From Durusdinium trenchii (lineage: Eukaryota; Sar; Dinophyceae; Suessiales; Symbiodiniaceae), in assembly GCA_963970005.1 (NCBI GenBank), contig CAXAMN010001114.1, positions 1,660,451 through 1,724,450 on the forward strand: 64,000 nt of DNA. The letters run 5' to 3'. The position numbers were made by a program, and so were the translations under genes. Under the pieces are notes generated by a model, which was not told the origin of the DNA, searched no databases, and saw nothing but the letters and a program-made list of their open reading frames with translations. Below are positions 53,501 through 62,039 of the stretch, piece by piece (the first letter of the stretch is position 1; every line of letters begins with the position of its first letter).

Positions 53501-55991
53501 CATTCTGAAGGTGTGATGCTGCAATGGATGCGTCCTCAGTGGCAACACGAACTGCCTCAGCATGCTCCGGTCGACCTGGTGTATAGGGTCTTCGTTTCTT
53601 CTTACTCCGGGGTTGAACGGATCTCCAACTGGAAGAAGACTCAACAGCATGATTGAAAACGTTTGGTTGATCGTCAAAACGAACTCTTTGCGTAACAAAA
53701 CTGTCAATGTTTTCTGTGTTGTCAAAATCGGTGCACATAGTGTTTGATGCGGAAAGGACTGGCATGGCCACGCTTCCCAGCGGGCGAGTGATGAGGACGG
53801 AGGATCCCTGAGAGACCACTGCGGCCATGACCACTGCTCGAAGGAGGCATACCGCTGCCGGTGCATTGGAAGAAGAAGACTTCCCACCTTTTCTCCTCTG
53901 ACTCTCAGAGCCAGTTGAGTTTTCGGAGCCTGATGATCCTCGTGAGCTGCTTCGCTTGCGAGGTTTCTTGTCTTTCTTCTTCTTCTTCTTTTTGTCCTCT
54001 TTCTTCGCAGGGACAGTCTTTTCAGGGTGTTGGAATGCGCAGTCTTTTCCTCGGTGGCAATGTCCTGCCTTCCAAAACTTGCAAGTCTCCTTGCGAGATC
54101 CTGGTGTCAGCGATCTTGACCGAGATTGGCTGCGATCCTTGCCCTTTCCCTTTCCTTTGCTTTTCTCGCGGCCTTTTTCGTGCTTGTAAGGACATGATGA
54201 TCCGCGCTTGCATTTTCCGGTCTTTTGGAACTCGTAGCAGATGCCTTTCTTCTCCTCCGGAGCTGGCATGGTTGTGTCTTTGGGCCCGAGCGAACGCTTC
54301 GTGGCGTCGCGCATCTTTTCCAACCTCTTCCGTTCGAGGTAGGCCCGGGCAGCAGTAATCAGGAAGTCGTATGTTCTTTCTTTGCTTCCATCGGCTGCAC
54401 GGTCGTACAAGGCCAAATCATGCTCAAGCGGCTTGAAACGCTTCACTGCCAGGTGGAAATAGGCTTCCAGAACACTGTTTTCTGGTTCCTTTTTCATTCC
54501 GGCAAGAACGCTATCCCATTTATTTATAAAGCCCTTGAGGTCATCGTTGACCATTTTGACGGACATGAGGTCTTCGAGTCCGTAGATTGCTCCATGCTTG
54601 ATGCTTGTGGCAAAATACTCGTGGAACCGAAGGAGCAAGTGTCTACCCTTCACGTTCTTGTCTTCACGAGCACGCAACTCCTTGAATGTAGCAATCTGCC
54701 GACCGAGGTCCCCCTCAGCGCAATTGGTTAAGCTTGCAAGAAGCTTTGCGTCGAGGGTTGCGAATCCCTCTGAATCATCCAAGGCATCAATGGTTTGGGA
54801 ATCTTTGTATACTTTCCCGACCCAAGATCTTGCTTCATCCGGCTTCGCTGAAGCTGCAGCAATATTGTCCCTCACCTTGATCTTCCAGTCTCTGTACTTC
54901 TCAGGCGTGGGGAACTTGGGAATGAGAATTTTGTCAGCTTCTTTGGCTTTACTCTCATGATCCTTGTCTTTCGACTTCCTTTGCTGCTTCTTCAGCTCTT
55001 TGCGAATGATGCGTGCAAGACGCGATGATTCAGAGCTTGAGTCATTTGAGTCATCACTCCCTCCTGATGAACTGGGTGACGATGGTGATGGGGAAGGAGA
55101 GCGTTTCTTTCTGCGCTCCCTCGAGCGGCCCCTCTTAGGGCTCTTCTCTTTCTTCTTATCCTTACCTTTCTTCTTCTTGTCTTTCTTTGATTTGTCACCA
55201 CCCTCTTCATCAGCATCGGATGGATGAGGCTCATCACCGCCTTCGATCCCGGGCTTCTCCAACTGAGTGCGAAGGCTCGCTGGAGGCAAAGCTGGGGACA
55301 CCTGAGACCCAGGTGGCTGCACTGATGGTGCAGGCACTCGGTTCCCCGAGGCGTTGTCAAACCTCTCTCTCAACTCCTTGATGATTCGACTCTGTTCTGC
55401 TAACTCTGACCGAAGTGCATCCTCTCTTTGCTTGGCAGAGGCGCGTTCGTTCTCAACGACGGTGTGTCGTTCGAGCGAAAGGCGATCTAGGTAAGCCCGT
55501 TGTTCTTGAAGATGTTGATTTTGATGGGCTTGGTTCATGTCACTCAATCGTTGATTGGCTAAAGCCTCAATCTGTTCCCTAGACTCCAGGACAGCCACTT
55601 TAGCTTGGTTCTCCACTACGTCTCTAAAATGCCTAGCCTCCTCAGCTACTTGTTGCCCGTGCTCGGCCAAAATGGCCTGATGCCGCAACTCTGCGATCTG
55701 AGCTACCTGTGCTGACCTGTCCTCATTGACGAAGACTGCTTGTTGATGGATCTGCCTTGCATCAACGTTCTGGACATTCATCACAGGAGAAAACTCAGGT
55801 TGAAACGGCGACGGTACTTGACCACTAGGCAACAGGTCCCCCTGTGCACTGAACGTCGGTGGCGCAATTGGCACACGCAACTCCAGCGGAACAACAGGGA
55901 GATCAGCAGCAGGTGAACTGGACATCGCAGGCGAAGTAGGAACGTAGCCTGATCGTGAGCGGTCACCACGGGAACCATCATCATCAGCCAT
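50256..55991 (-). CDS. Copia ORF1: Gag, protease, integrase and first half of RT
   Basis: The open frame starts at 56009, but the second Met (55989-55991, MADDDGSRGDRSRSG) is the more likely start. Residues count from 56009. Gag: a coiled coil (about 90-215), a Lys/Ser-rich region (270-350), a helical capsid-like part (360-570), then two CCCH fingers, C591-x8-C-x5-C-x3-H and C643-x7-C-x5-C-x3-H, where copia usually has CCHC. Protease: IADTGSAHD (D881). Integrase: H1076, H1080, C1087, C1090, then D1112, D1183, E1214. RT: ITQGDGKQAYTQ (D1711), ALYGHPDSGGFWE and YVDDF (1801-1805). About 10 residues after YVDD the RT sense moves to the ORF2 frame; the remaining 100 residues of this frame are out-of-frame sequence. 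The gene makes the particle and the enzymes for insertion. Confidence 0.85.
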   Translation of the reverse strand: MADDDGSRGDRSRSGYVPTSPAMSSSPAADLPVVPLELRVPIAPPTFSAQGDLLPSGQVPSPFQPEFSPVMNVQNVDARQIHQQAVFVNEDRSAQVAQIAELRHQAILAEHGQQVAEEARHFRDVVENQAKVAVLESREQIEALANQRLSDMNQAHQNQHLQEQRAYLDRLSLERHTVVENERASAKQREDALRSELAEQSRIIKELRERFDNASGNRVPAPSVQPPGSQVSPALPPASLRTQLEKPGIEGGDEPHPSDADEEGGDKSKKDKKKKGKDKKKEKSPKRGRSRERRKKRSPSPSPSSPSSSGGSDDSNDSSSESSRLARIIRKELKKQQRKSKDKDHESKAKEADKILIPKFPTPEKYRDWKIKVRDNIAAASAKPDEARSWVGKVYKDSQTIDALDDSEGFATLDAKLLASLTNCAEGDLGRQIATFKELRAREDKNVKGRHLLLRFHEYFATSIKHGAIYGLEDLMSVKMVNDDLKGFINKWDSVLAGMKKEPENSVLEAYFHLAVKRFKPLEHDLALYDRAADGSKERTYDFLITAARAYLERKRLEKMRDATKRSLGPKDTTMPAPEEKKGICYEFQKTGKCKRGSSCPYKHEKGREKSKGKGKGKDRSQSRSRSLTPGSRKETCKFWKAGHCHRGKDCAFQHPEKTVPAKKEDKKKKKKKDKKPRKRSSSRGSSGSENSTGSESQRRKGGKSSSSNAPAAVCLLRAVVMAAVVSQGSSVLITRPLGSVAMPVLSASNTMCTDFDNTENIDSFVTQRVRFDDQPNVFNHAVESSSSWRSVQPRSKKKRRPYTPGRPEHAEAVRVATEDASIAASHLQNAVRNELLSLPAECSYLCNSDIGCIKCFERRSCPTVPATEIAWIADTGSAHDLVSRHMLHSDEVSQSSKPVSLLTANGVFQATDQARVNVPVLGTDIDPYVLEDSPAVVSVGQRCIDAGWSFHWPAYSRPYFKKPDGTKVKLEVEDYVPYLPSTTGVAMSAIGQPYGTNDRSKGLRPMIPLPASPAEEAIEVQDDEDNPIGEDPVEDDPEPVDERLVEKPLDPKRDRGEKALKEEAQSIQHLLTHTPKNPFCQACLRAKMTKRPSYSKGGSTQVEADHFGQHLTADHLVIRDDEEMDIDGARVALVVKDVATDFRYVYPAARRSTRECIATFKHFVRSTDDVGVFYSDNSPELIATAERLGWRHQTSFAYVSKTNAMAERSIRSVIDGTRVNLEQAGLHHQYWAHAARHACMANNIVDAREGSSPWSLRFGEKFTGPLVPFGLRIDYWIGPKNKAKSSLRFEPTSNPGIFLGYAVQSNFVWRKEFMVLPLKDVMESDFSAEIQPLRVHQIAVPDIGLHFPCKGRYNMIREGLYPGISISSNPPSIDDVKAANIEELVDQEVLKHAVDQEYEPDEPPELPDVLIDDAPIAARGSGDLADDPGGEEVEMIEVLDPVTGETTLIPKADSSYYDAGGYKARKYKGSSKPPSIPPFLWKAASKAERKKAIAEYELEEARKRLLAEKSKHKAAVAEIDGKLRNFKSGDIPSEAKMDATWEGVPLMPVEHEEKQHSHREKGVLYEPWLNALVARPVGQKEIRNTPDAQRSLDVEWVKLESKPAWLYDKVREWDEVSNEAVRSKAKVHVGNVFELCVEKGSELPKGNPLRKYKGRTVFQGNKVKDESDMVALFSELGSAPANMEAGKALDCYGSAPGNKITQGDGKQAYTQTTLKGKPTWIRIPKYRWPKAWHGKYKDPVIPLVLALYGHPDSGGFWERHCEDCLAKVGFKAVHPECWPSIFWHDKLFLLLAVYVDDFKMAGPASNHAEGGSSLAPTSTWIPQKMWGDTWAVIMLSHMASRCPLTITHSRMFSTTSSKILLVSQRLPHAEHRIIGLISLSMVPLCITTFSPEDALKSGLLALKGCSILEI

Positions 55992-56062
55992 GGCCTCTAG
56001 ATAGTGCACTACCTAGGGTGGGGTGAGACCACAGCTAGTAGAAAGCACGTACCGCACTTATG

Positions 56063-56080
56063 GCGATACGGCTGATAACC
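56063..56080 (-). promoter_or_regulatory. Putative primer-binding site
   Basis: In sense, GGTTATCAGCCGTATCGC directly follows the 5' LTR. GGT-ATCAG resembles the TGGTATCAG core complementary to initiator Met-tRNA used by many copia elements, with one extra T. No tRNA is available here to confirm it. Confidence 0.4.
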
Positions 56081-56190
56081 TGTAGATACAGGTAAACGAC
56101 CGAGAACTACCAACAAGTCGCACCTGGTTTTCCTTGAGCCAAACGGTAGTAAAGTGAGACATGTATACGACATCCTAGCGTGAAACAACA
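56081..56190 (-). repeat. 5' LTR of the copia element
   Basis: 110 bp, identical to 42612-42721. As the 5' LTR it should hold the promoter. No TATA-like box was seen in it, in line with dinoflagellate genes. Confidence 0.95.
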
Positions 56191-56195
56191 ATCCC
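56191..56195. repeat. Target-site duplication, right copy
   Basis: ATCCC, matching 42607-42611. Confidence 0.9.
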
Positions 56196-57462
56196 TATTT
56201 ATGTTTTTTTTGATACCTCTCCCGCTGAACTGCACACAAACGCCGACACATATCACAGGAAACCACACCCCAAATTCGCTGGCAAAATTTGCAGCCCTGC
56301 ACTTTGCCCAGTGGGCTGCGTCAGTCCAACTCAGCCCAGTTCGCTAAATGTTCGCTACCAGTTAGAGATCAGAAGTTGGTCACCACAGCTTCACCGCCAG
56401 CACATGCACAATTATAAAAACACAAAGCACAGGAAACCCGCTCTACGATGGTGAGGGGTGGGGTTCCAGCCTCAAAAATACCAGCATCAGCACCAGAACC
56501 AGGGTTGAATATTCCAAACAAACCAAGAGCATCCAGGCTTTCAAAGACTCTGAAATGGATTCTTCTGGTACGAGTGGGCGCTGTAGGCACCATCCGCCGC
56601 TCGAAAAACTATTTAAGATTGACTAGGTCTGTGACCAAAACGGGCCAAAAACGTCAAGAATGTTCGAGAGCAATACAAAACAATACAAGTTACACACAAA
56701 CACCAATTAAAAAACATAACAGTAAGAACAAATCAAGAACGACAAAAAAAAATACCAAAGGAAAAAACACAATGGAACTGAACAAATAACAAAAAAAAAA
56801 TCAAAATGGGATCTTGGCCCGGTGTAACGAAAATAGGCAATCAACTGAATCAACTAACTAAATTATTGCAACAGACACCAGCAACTTTACTCCTCGGTTT
56901 TGCTTCGTCACACACCAAGAAACACACATACTAGCGCTAGGGTTTAGTCACCCGGGTTTGCAGAAAGTCACCCGGCCGCATGGAAACGCAGCATTAGTCA
57001 AAAGTCACCCGGCTCGCGAAAAGTCACCCGGTTTATGTTAAACACAATGTAAACGCTCTACGGAAGCATGTTTGTCAAAACTGCTATACATCAAGAATTC
57101 ACTGCCCTTGCGCAGGAAAGAGCTAGTTTGATGTCGAAATTTGCAGCGTTTTGGGGACCAAACCCCAATCAGAACGCAAGGTTAGGACTATGGTGAGGAT
57201 TACCCCCTAAACATAGATGCAGCATGCTGCCCTGCTTGCTTTGCTCTTCAAGAGCGGTGCATTAATGACCTTCATGTGGAAAAGATCACTAAAGGAAACA
57301 TGGTGAGGCTGGCGCGAGTGCCACGCGAGTCTTTTCGACCCTGTCGCGAGTGCCGCGCGAGTCCCATGCAACCATGTACCCACGCCCCATGTACTCACGC
57401 CCCATGTACCTAATGGTGTTGAACTGACGCTCCAAAGCTTATCTTCCAATGAGGGTGACATC

Positions 57463-57598
57463 TTGCATCTAACCCCAATGGAAACGCAGCATCCAAACAA
57501 TGTTGNNNNNNNNNNATCCAAACAATGTTGTTGACCTAATGCTCTTCCAGTTATATTGCCATGTTGCATCTAACCCCAATGGAAACGCAGCATCCAGA
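57463..57598. repeat. Direct repeat of about 35 bp around the 10-N gap
   Basis: GCATCTAACCCCAATGGAAA-CGCAGCATCCA occurs before (about 57465) and after (about 57565) the gap. The related ATGGAAACGCAGCAT is at 56979. Confidence 0.8.
57506..57515. other. Assembly gap, 10 N
   Basis: Flanked on both sides by the identical 15-mer ATCCAAACAATGTTG, which suggests that two overlapping contig ends were placed side by side without merging. Confidence 1.
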
Positions 57599-58854
57599 CG
57601 ACTTTCTACAAGACCAGACGACTTAACACAAGTGCTAGTAGGGTTAGGAAACTATTTGAGGCAACCAAAAATCCAGCTATTTGACCAAATATCCAAAACC
57701 CTCCACTCCAACCAACGATATTTTGTTGGATATATAAATACATATAAGAATTGTACGCAACGCCAAGGTTGCCAAAACAACCAAAAGCACTGCAAACTTA
57801 AGATTGTTTGACAGAACTGGCGCAGCTCACACAAATTTATACAACAACAGCCCATATAGATCGGCCAGAATGTCCTTTCCCAAAATGTCCTGTCCCAAAA
57901 TTCGGAGCCAAACCTTAAGTTTTGTGCACGCACAACGTCCCACACAAACAACATTGCACGCCTTCATATATTTCCTGGACTTTTCCACGCGACAGTGTTG
58001 TCTCGCTGCTGGCCGTGACAGAAGTGTGCGAACGTCGCAGTGAGCCCATACAGACTGCTGTTACACCACGGCGGCCAAGAAAAGCAGCGACAAGCAGTCG
58101 GCACATAGCGCGTGTGGGCGGCCTCTGCGATCCGTGCCCCTACGCCCGCCAGAGTTGGCAGGGAACACAAAAAAATCAACCCGGGGTGGTTGCCCCTTGC
58201 AGCCGGCTTGGCGCATGCGAGCCGGAGGGGGACACATTCCGACATTGACATTAAACAACCGTTCAAGTGAGTGTGCTGCAAATAGGTACAGCACAAGCGA
58301 AGAGGTTTGGTCGGGACAGCAGGGCTAAAGTTGGGCCATGGGCGGGACGCTACAACTGGGTCAGGGTACCAAGCCCCTTTACCTTCGTGAGCATTTGCTA
58401 TCGCGAGGTGCACTCACAGGTTAAGTGCAACAGGAATGATTATATACTATTCTGTTCATTTTTGGGGGGGCTTGAGTTGGCGGGGGGGATATCGATTTTA
58501 CAGCGGTAAAATGTTCCGTATGACATCCGAAATGATAGGCTGCATTTTGTGGGCTATGGTGGGGCCTATTGGATAGCCGGCTTGGCGTTGCAAACTCGAA
58601 TTTCTGTGGAAGGAAGACCTCTACCAACCTATTCCTGCATGAAAGGCACCAAAATTATACAGCATTTCAACATGATCATTCATTAGGCCAAACTCCTTCA
58701 CTGATTTTACGGACTACCTACTATGGCGGACCAGCAGTTAGAATATGAAACCATTGATTTTTCCTTAGGTATCTAAGGACATCTTCGAGTAGTAGGGTTC
58801 TCTAGCCTAAAGGTTTTTGACATGGAATTAGAATATGAACATGCAGTTAGAATA

Positions 58855-59118
58855 TGCGCAATGGCCTTTAAATGGCTACTAGCCATGGCCGCCAGCCTAC
58901 TAGCAATGGCCTCCCCGAATGGCTACTAGCAATGGCCTCCAGCCTACTCGCACTAGCAATGGCCTCCAACCTTCTGGCAATGGCCTCTAAATAGCTACTA
59001 GCAATGGCCTCCAGCCTACGAGCAATGGGCCTCCAACTTTCTGGCAATGGCCTCTAGCTGGCTACAAGCAATGGCCTCCAGCCTACTAGCAATGGCCTCC
59101 AACCTACTAGCAATGGCC
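58855..59118. repeat. 20-bp CTACTAGCAATGGCCTCCAG minisatellite
   Basis: About 11-12 irregular copies of a 19-21-bp unit around ACTAGCAATGGCCTCCA. It is related in its CTACTAG core to the CTAGTAG family but has a different body. Confidence 0.85.
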
Positions 59119-60336
59119 TGTATATGGCTGCCCAACCTCCCTCGCAACTCCCACAGGAGAACAATTGCACGCAGCGAAACTGAAAATTTACACATTTTAC
59201 ACCGAGATCCACACATGCGCGCGCATTATTCCAACATAACACTGACCACACCAAGCAAGGGCTGCGACCATTCCTCATTGAACAAATGACCGGCCTCACC
59301 CAAGCCACAATCAATAAATGAAACGAAACTACCCCGCCAAAATGTTCCATGGTTTCTGCCACACATTTCCTTCCTCAATTATTTGTTGGTCTCGGGGATA
59401 ATGGTGGCTATAACTCCGAAATGGCCCCCACCTCCATGACACAAAGGTTCCAAGACATGTGCACAATATGGTACAATGTGTTCCTAATGAGCATTCAATG
59501 TGTGCCTGGAAAGTACCTGGTTGTTACATGCAACACTGAATAGTATCTTAAGGCAGCCATGCGCAGCCCCGATCGAAAGGATGAGAATGTGTGGATGGCC
59601 GAGGGGCAAATGGGAGTGGGTTGTTGTTCGCGACCGCGTGCGCGAGGATTGTGCTGAGGAGGGGGGGCCTCACCAATGGAGCAAACAGTTGGCTCAACCG
59701 AGGGAGAGCTGTATGCACATGTGCCAAAGCTGCAACAATGGCGGGCCAAGTAAAGCCAAGGCCGTGATGGTCGTTAGCCGCAAGTTGGCCAGGGCTGATC
59801 GATCGCGGGCATGTCACAAGAACGAAAAATTGTAGCTGTCCTATTCCTTCTCGGCCCCTCAGACGATCAAACGGTTGCACGTGGCACACGTCAGCAATCA
59901 GAGCACCAGTTCAAAATAGTTCAAACATTTAGGCGAATTTTTGTTTGTGCAATTCAAGCCCACACGTGCTAACAAAACGTTCACAGACGACTACACCTAG
60001 AAGCCACAACCGCTAATATGACTGCTACGACGACGACTACGACTATTACGATTACATACTCCTGAGAATAAGCCTTCAACGTAGGGTGGCTCAATTTCCT
60101 AATGCTAAAAGCAAGACCCCCAACCAGGGGGGGGCTAATGGTCTGTACACAAGCAGGGCCCTCAACATGGGCATGCCCAAGAACTGTACAAAACCAAACC
60201 GCCCATCACAGCCCAACAGCAAACAAACCATTGCTACAAAATCAGTCAAGGACAGGCCGTCGCAACTGCTTGCATCTAAGAACAGCGATCATGGACCTCA
60301 ACTGTGGTTTTGTAGCAAAAATGCAAAAGATTTCTT
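59119..60336. other. Mostly no gene; one plus-strand frame
   Basis: Between the minisatellite and the LINE tail. Apart from the frame at 59568-59835 no protein-like sequence was found. Confidence 0.4.
59568..59835 (+). CDS. Weak plus-strand frame, function unknown
   Basis: After Ala-Pro-Ile-Glu-Arg the frame reads MRMCGWPRGKWEWVVVRDRV, then a Cys-containing, basic part with CMHMCQSCNNGG, and stops at 59835. Cys spacing C-x3-C-x2-C hints at a metal site, but no family fits. It may be chance. Confidence 0.25.
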
Positions 60337-60398
60337 CTTTTTTTTTTCTCGCATCCGGAGCAGCGGCGACGAGGTGAGACGGGAAGCCGGTCCGGGAA

Positions 60399-62034
60399 CT
60401 ATGTACACTGGAGCAAGCGCGCGTCCTGCGTGAGGTCAGCCAGGACGGCGGGGGCGGGCGGCGCGCCGCCCCCCTGCTCCAGAAGTTCCAGCAGCGTGGT
60501 GGCCAGGCTGCCCTGCGCCGCCAGGGAGAGGAGGCTCCCCCAGCGATGGTGCAGGGCGGCGCGAAGGCCGGGACGCTGCCACGGTGGGGCCGCTTGCGCA
60601 CGACCGGCCGCGAGGACCCGGAGGAAGTGCTCACAGTCGTCACCCCGCCGGCCGCCGGTCTCAAGGGCGAGGACGGCGAGCCGGGCGCGGGGAGCCTGAG
60701 CAAATTCGGGGTAAGTCTCGCGGCGCTTGCGCGCAGCGGCGTCGGCTGCGGCGGCCCCAGGCTCGGCGGCGCAGCGGGCACGGGCCGTGCCATCCCTGGC
60801 GACCGGCGAAACCAGGGTCACGTCGACGGCGACCTGCGCACCCTGATGCCCGGGGAGGCCGTTAGCGACGACCTCAAGGCGGCGCCCGTCGGTGAGGGGT
60901 GTGCCAATGTTGAGGTCCCGGAGGAAGACATTGGTGGCGACACGCGCACCGGCCTCACGACAGATCGCGGCGGCGGCGCGCTCGAGGGCGGCCGCGCGGC
61001 GCACGAGCACCCCCGCGGTGGGGCAAGCGGCGCGGTGGTCACCGAGTGGATCCAAGGCACCGCCACAGCGGCAGAGCCGCGGCGTTGGCGGCAGCGGCAA
61101 ACGTAAGCGGCGCAGAAGCAGCACCCGGAACTGCTCGGCTGGCAGACGGTACTCAGGTCGCGACGGGAGCACCGTCAAGGCCGCCGCGCCGCCTGCGCCG
61201 CCTTGGGACAGAAGCAGGGCCCGAGATGCAGGATCGAGCACAGAGAAGTGCACCTCAAGGGCTTGTCTGTCCAAGGCGGCGGTGGCGGCGCGCTGCCAAC
61301 CGCGGGTGGGGTCGCCGAAACTAGCGCCGGCTCCGGAATCCAGGCCACTCGCGAGCGCGACCCATGATGGCGGCGCCCATCCAGGGGTGTGCAGCGCGGC
61401 CGCGGCCAGGCGGGCGGCTTGCGTGCCGGGCAGGCCCGGTGCCCCAAGCTCGGCGGCCAACTCGGGGAGGACCCGCGCGAGGAGGAGGGGGTGCCGCGCG
61501 CCGATCACGGGGAGCGAGTCGGCCCAAGAGGCCCAGTGCGCGGCGCTGCGCGTCGCCAGGGCGGAGCGCAGCCCCAGCCCCCCCATATGCAGGGGGAGCT
61601 GGGCCTGGGAGACAGGGCCTGGGGCCAGGGCGGAGGGGGCGCTCGCTGGTGCCCCGAGCAGCCGAGTGAGGCACTGCAGCACGGCGGCGTCGTGCCCCGC
61701 GGCAAACGCGCCCGTGTCTGCCGGCGGCAGGGCGCGCAGCAGGTAGTTGCAGCGGGGGAGGCTGCAAAGGAGGAGGAGCAGCCACGCCGACTGCAAGCAG
61801 GGGACCGTTGGGACCCGGTCCAGGAGCAGATCGTGGCGGGCGCGCACGTCGTGCAAGTGGCTGGCCACGAACGCGGGGCTGCCAAGGGGGGTGCCCAGCA
61901 CGACGAGGCCCTGGGCATCGGGTGGCTGAGCCCAATTGCCAGCCCAGGCAGTGGGCCGGGCCTCAGGAGGCAGCGCATCCAAGAGCGCGGTGGGCTCTTC
62001 ACCGCCGGCGTTCCAGGCCCGGGTTTTGCCCAAG
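60399..62034 (-). pseudogene. LINE ORF, C-terminal part: RT thumb, Cys/His motif, endonuclease-like domain
   Basis: This continues the ORF after the insertion (HLGKTRAWNAGGEEPTALLD). It contains LPLHMGGLGLRSAL, a usual RT thumb motif; C-x-C-G-G-x-L-D-x-L-G-D-H-x4-C, the zinc-type motif; then DGRRLEVVANGLPGHQGAQV-AVDVTLVSP and KRRETYPEF. The latter fit the PD-(D/E)xK restriction-like endonuclease of RLE-type LINEs (motif-based). No frameshift was seen in this part. It ends 10 codons after LADLTQDARLLQCT near the poly-A tail. It would nick the target DNA and help prime reverse transcription. Confidence 0.75.
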
Positions 62035-62039
62035 TGCAC

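Larger units (their letters stand above)
42788..55847 (-). repeat. Dispersed GNRA-loop hairpin family across the copia element
   Basis: Twenty copies were counted by eye, starting at 42788, 43028, 43141, 43181, 43267, 44079, 44662, 45670, 45739, 46335, 46485, 47281, 47527, 48614, 49315, 49805, 50216, 51356, 53767 and 55829, each 19 nt. Weaker forms lie at 45265, 52235 and 54701. All have the loop as GGGA, or GGAA at 46485 and 49805, in the sense strand. About ten are fully paired. They occur in three reading frames of the ORFs and in the 3' noncoding region, so they are not a peptide motif. Density rises toward the 3' end (3 in ORF1, 4 in ORF2, 8 in ORF3, 5 after ORF3). Confidence 0.85.
42612..56190 (-). 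mobile_element. Ty1/copia LTR retrotransposon, 13.6 kb, recent insertion
   Basis: Two 110-bp direct repeats (TGTTGTTTCACG ... TGTATCTACA in the element sense) are identical base for base, start TG, end CA, and are flanked by the same ATCCC. Inside, in sense order, are a primer-binding-like GGTTATCAGCCGTATCG, ORF1 (Gag-PR-IN-RT start), ORF2 (RT end, RNase H, extra domain), ORF3 (SGNH-like plus Tpt1-like) and a polypurine tract. Integrase before RT places it in Ty1/copia. At 13.6 kb with such short LTRs it is far longer than the usual 5 kb of this group. LTR identity means a young insertion, although ORF1 and ORF2 are in different frames. Confidence 0.95.
56196..58854. other. No convincing gene; short repeats
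   Basis: Contains A-rich sequence (56680-56810), four AGTCACCCGG motifs (56945-57035), repeated CGCGAGTGCC and CACGCCCCATGTAC units (57310-57410) and the small gap. A minus frame at 57964-58413 (149 residues) was not convincing. Confidence 0.45.

Noticed and set aside
60546..61746. Long plus-strand frames over the LINE C-terminal part
   Set aside because: GC-rich third positions keep the opposite strand open; the minus strand carries RT and endonuclease motifs.
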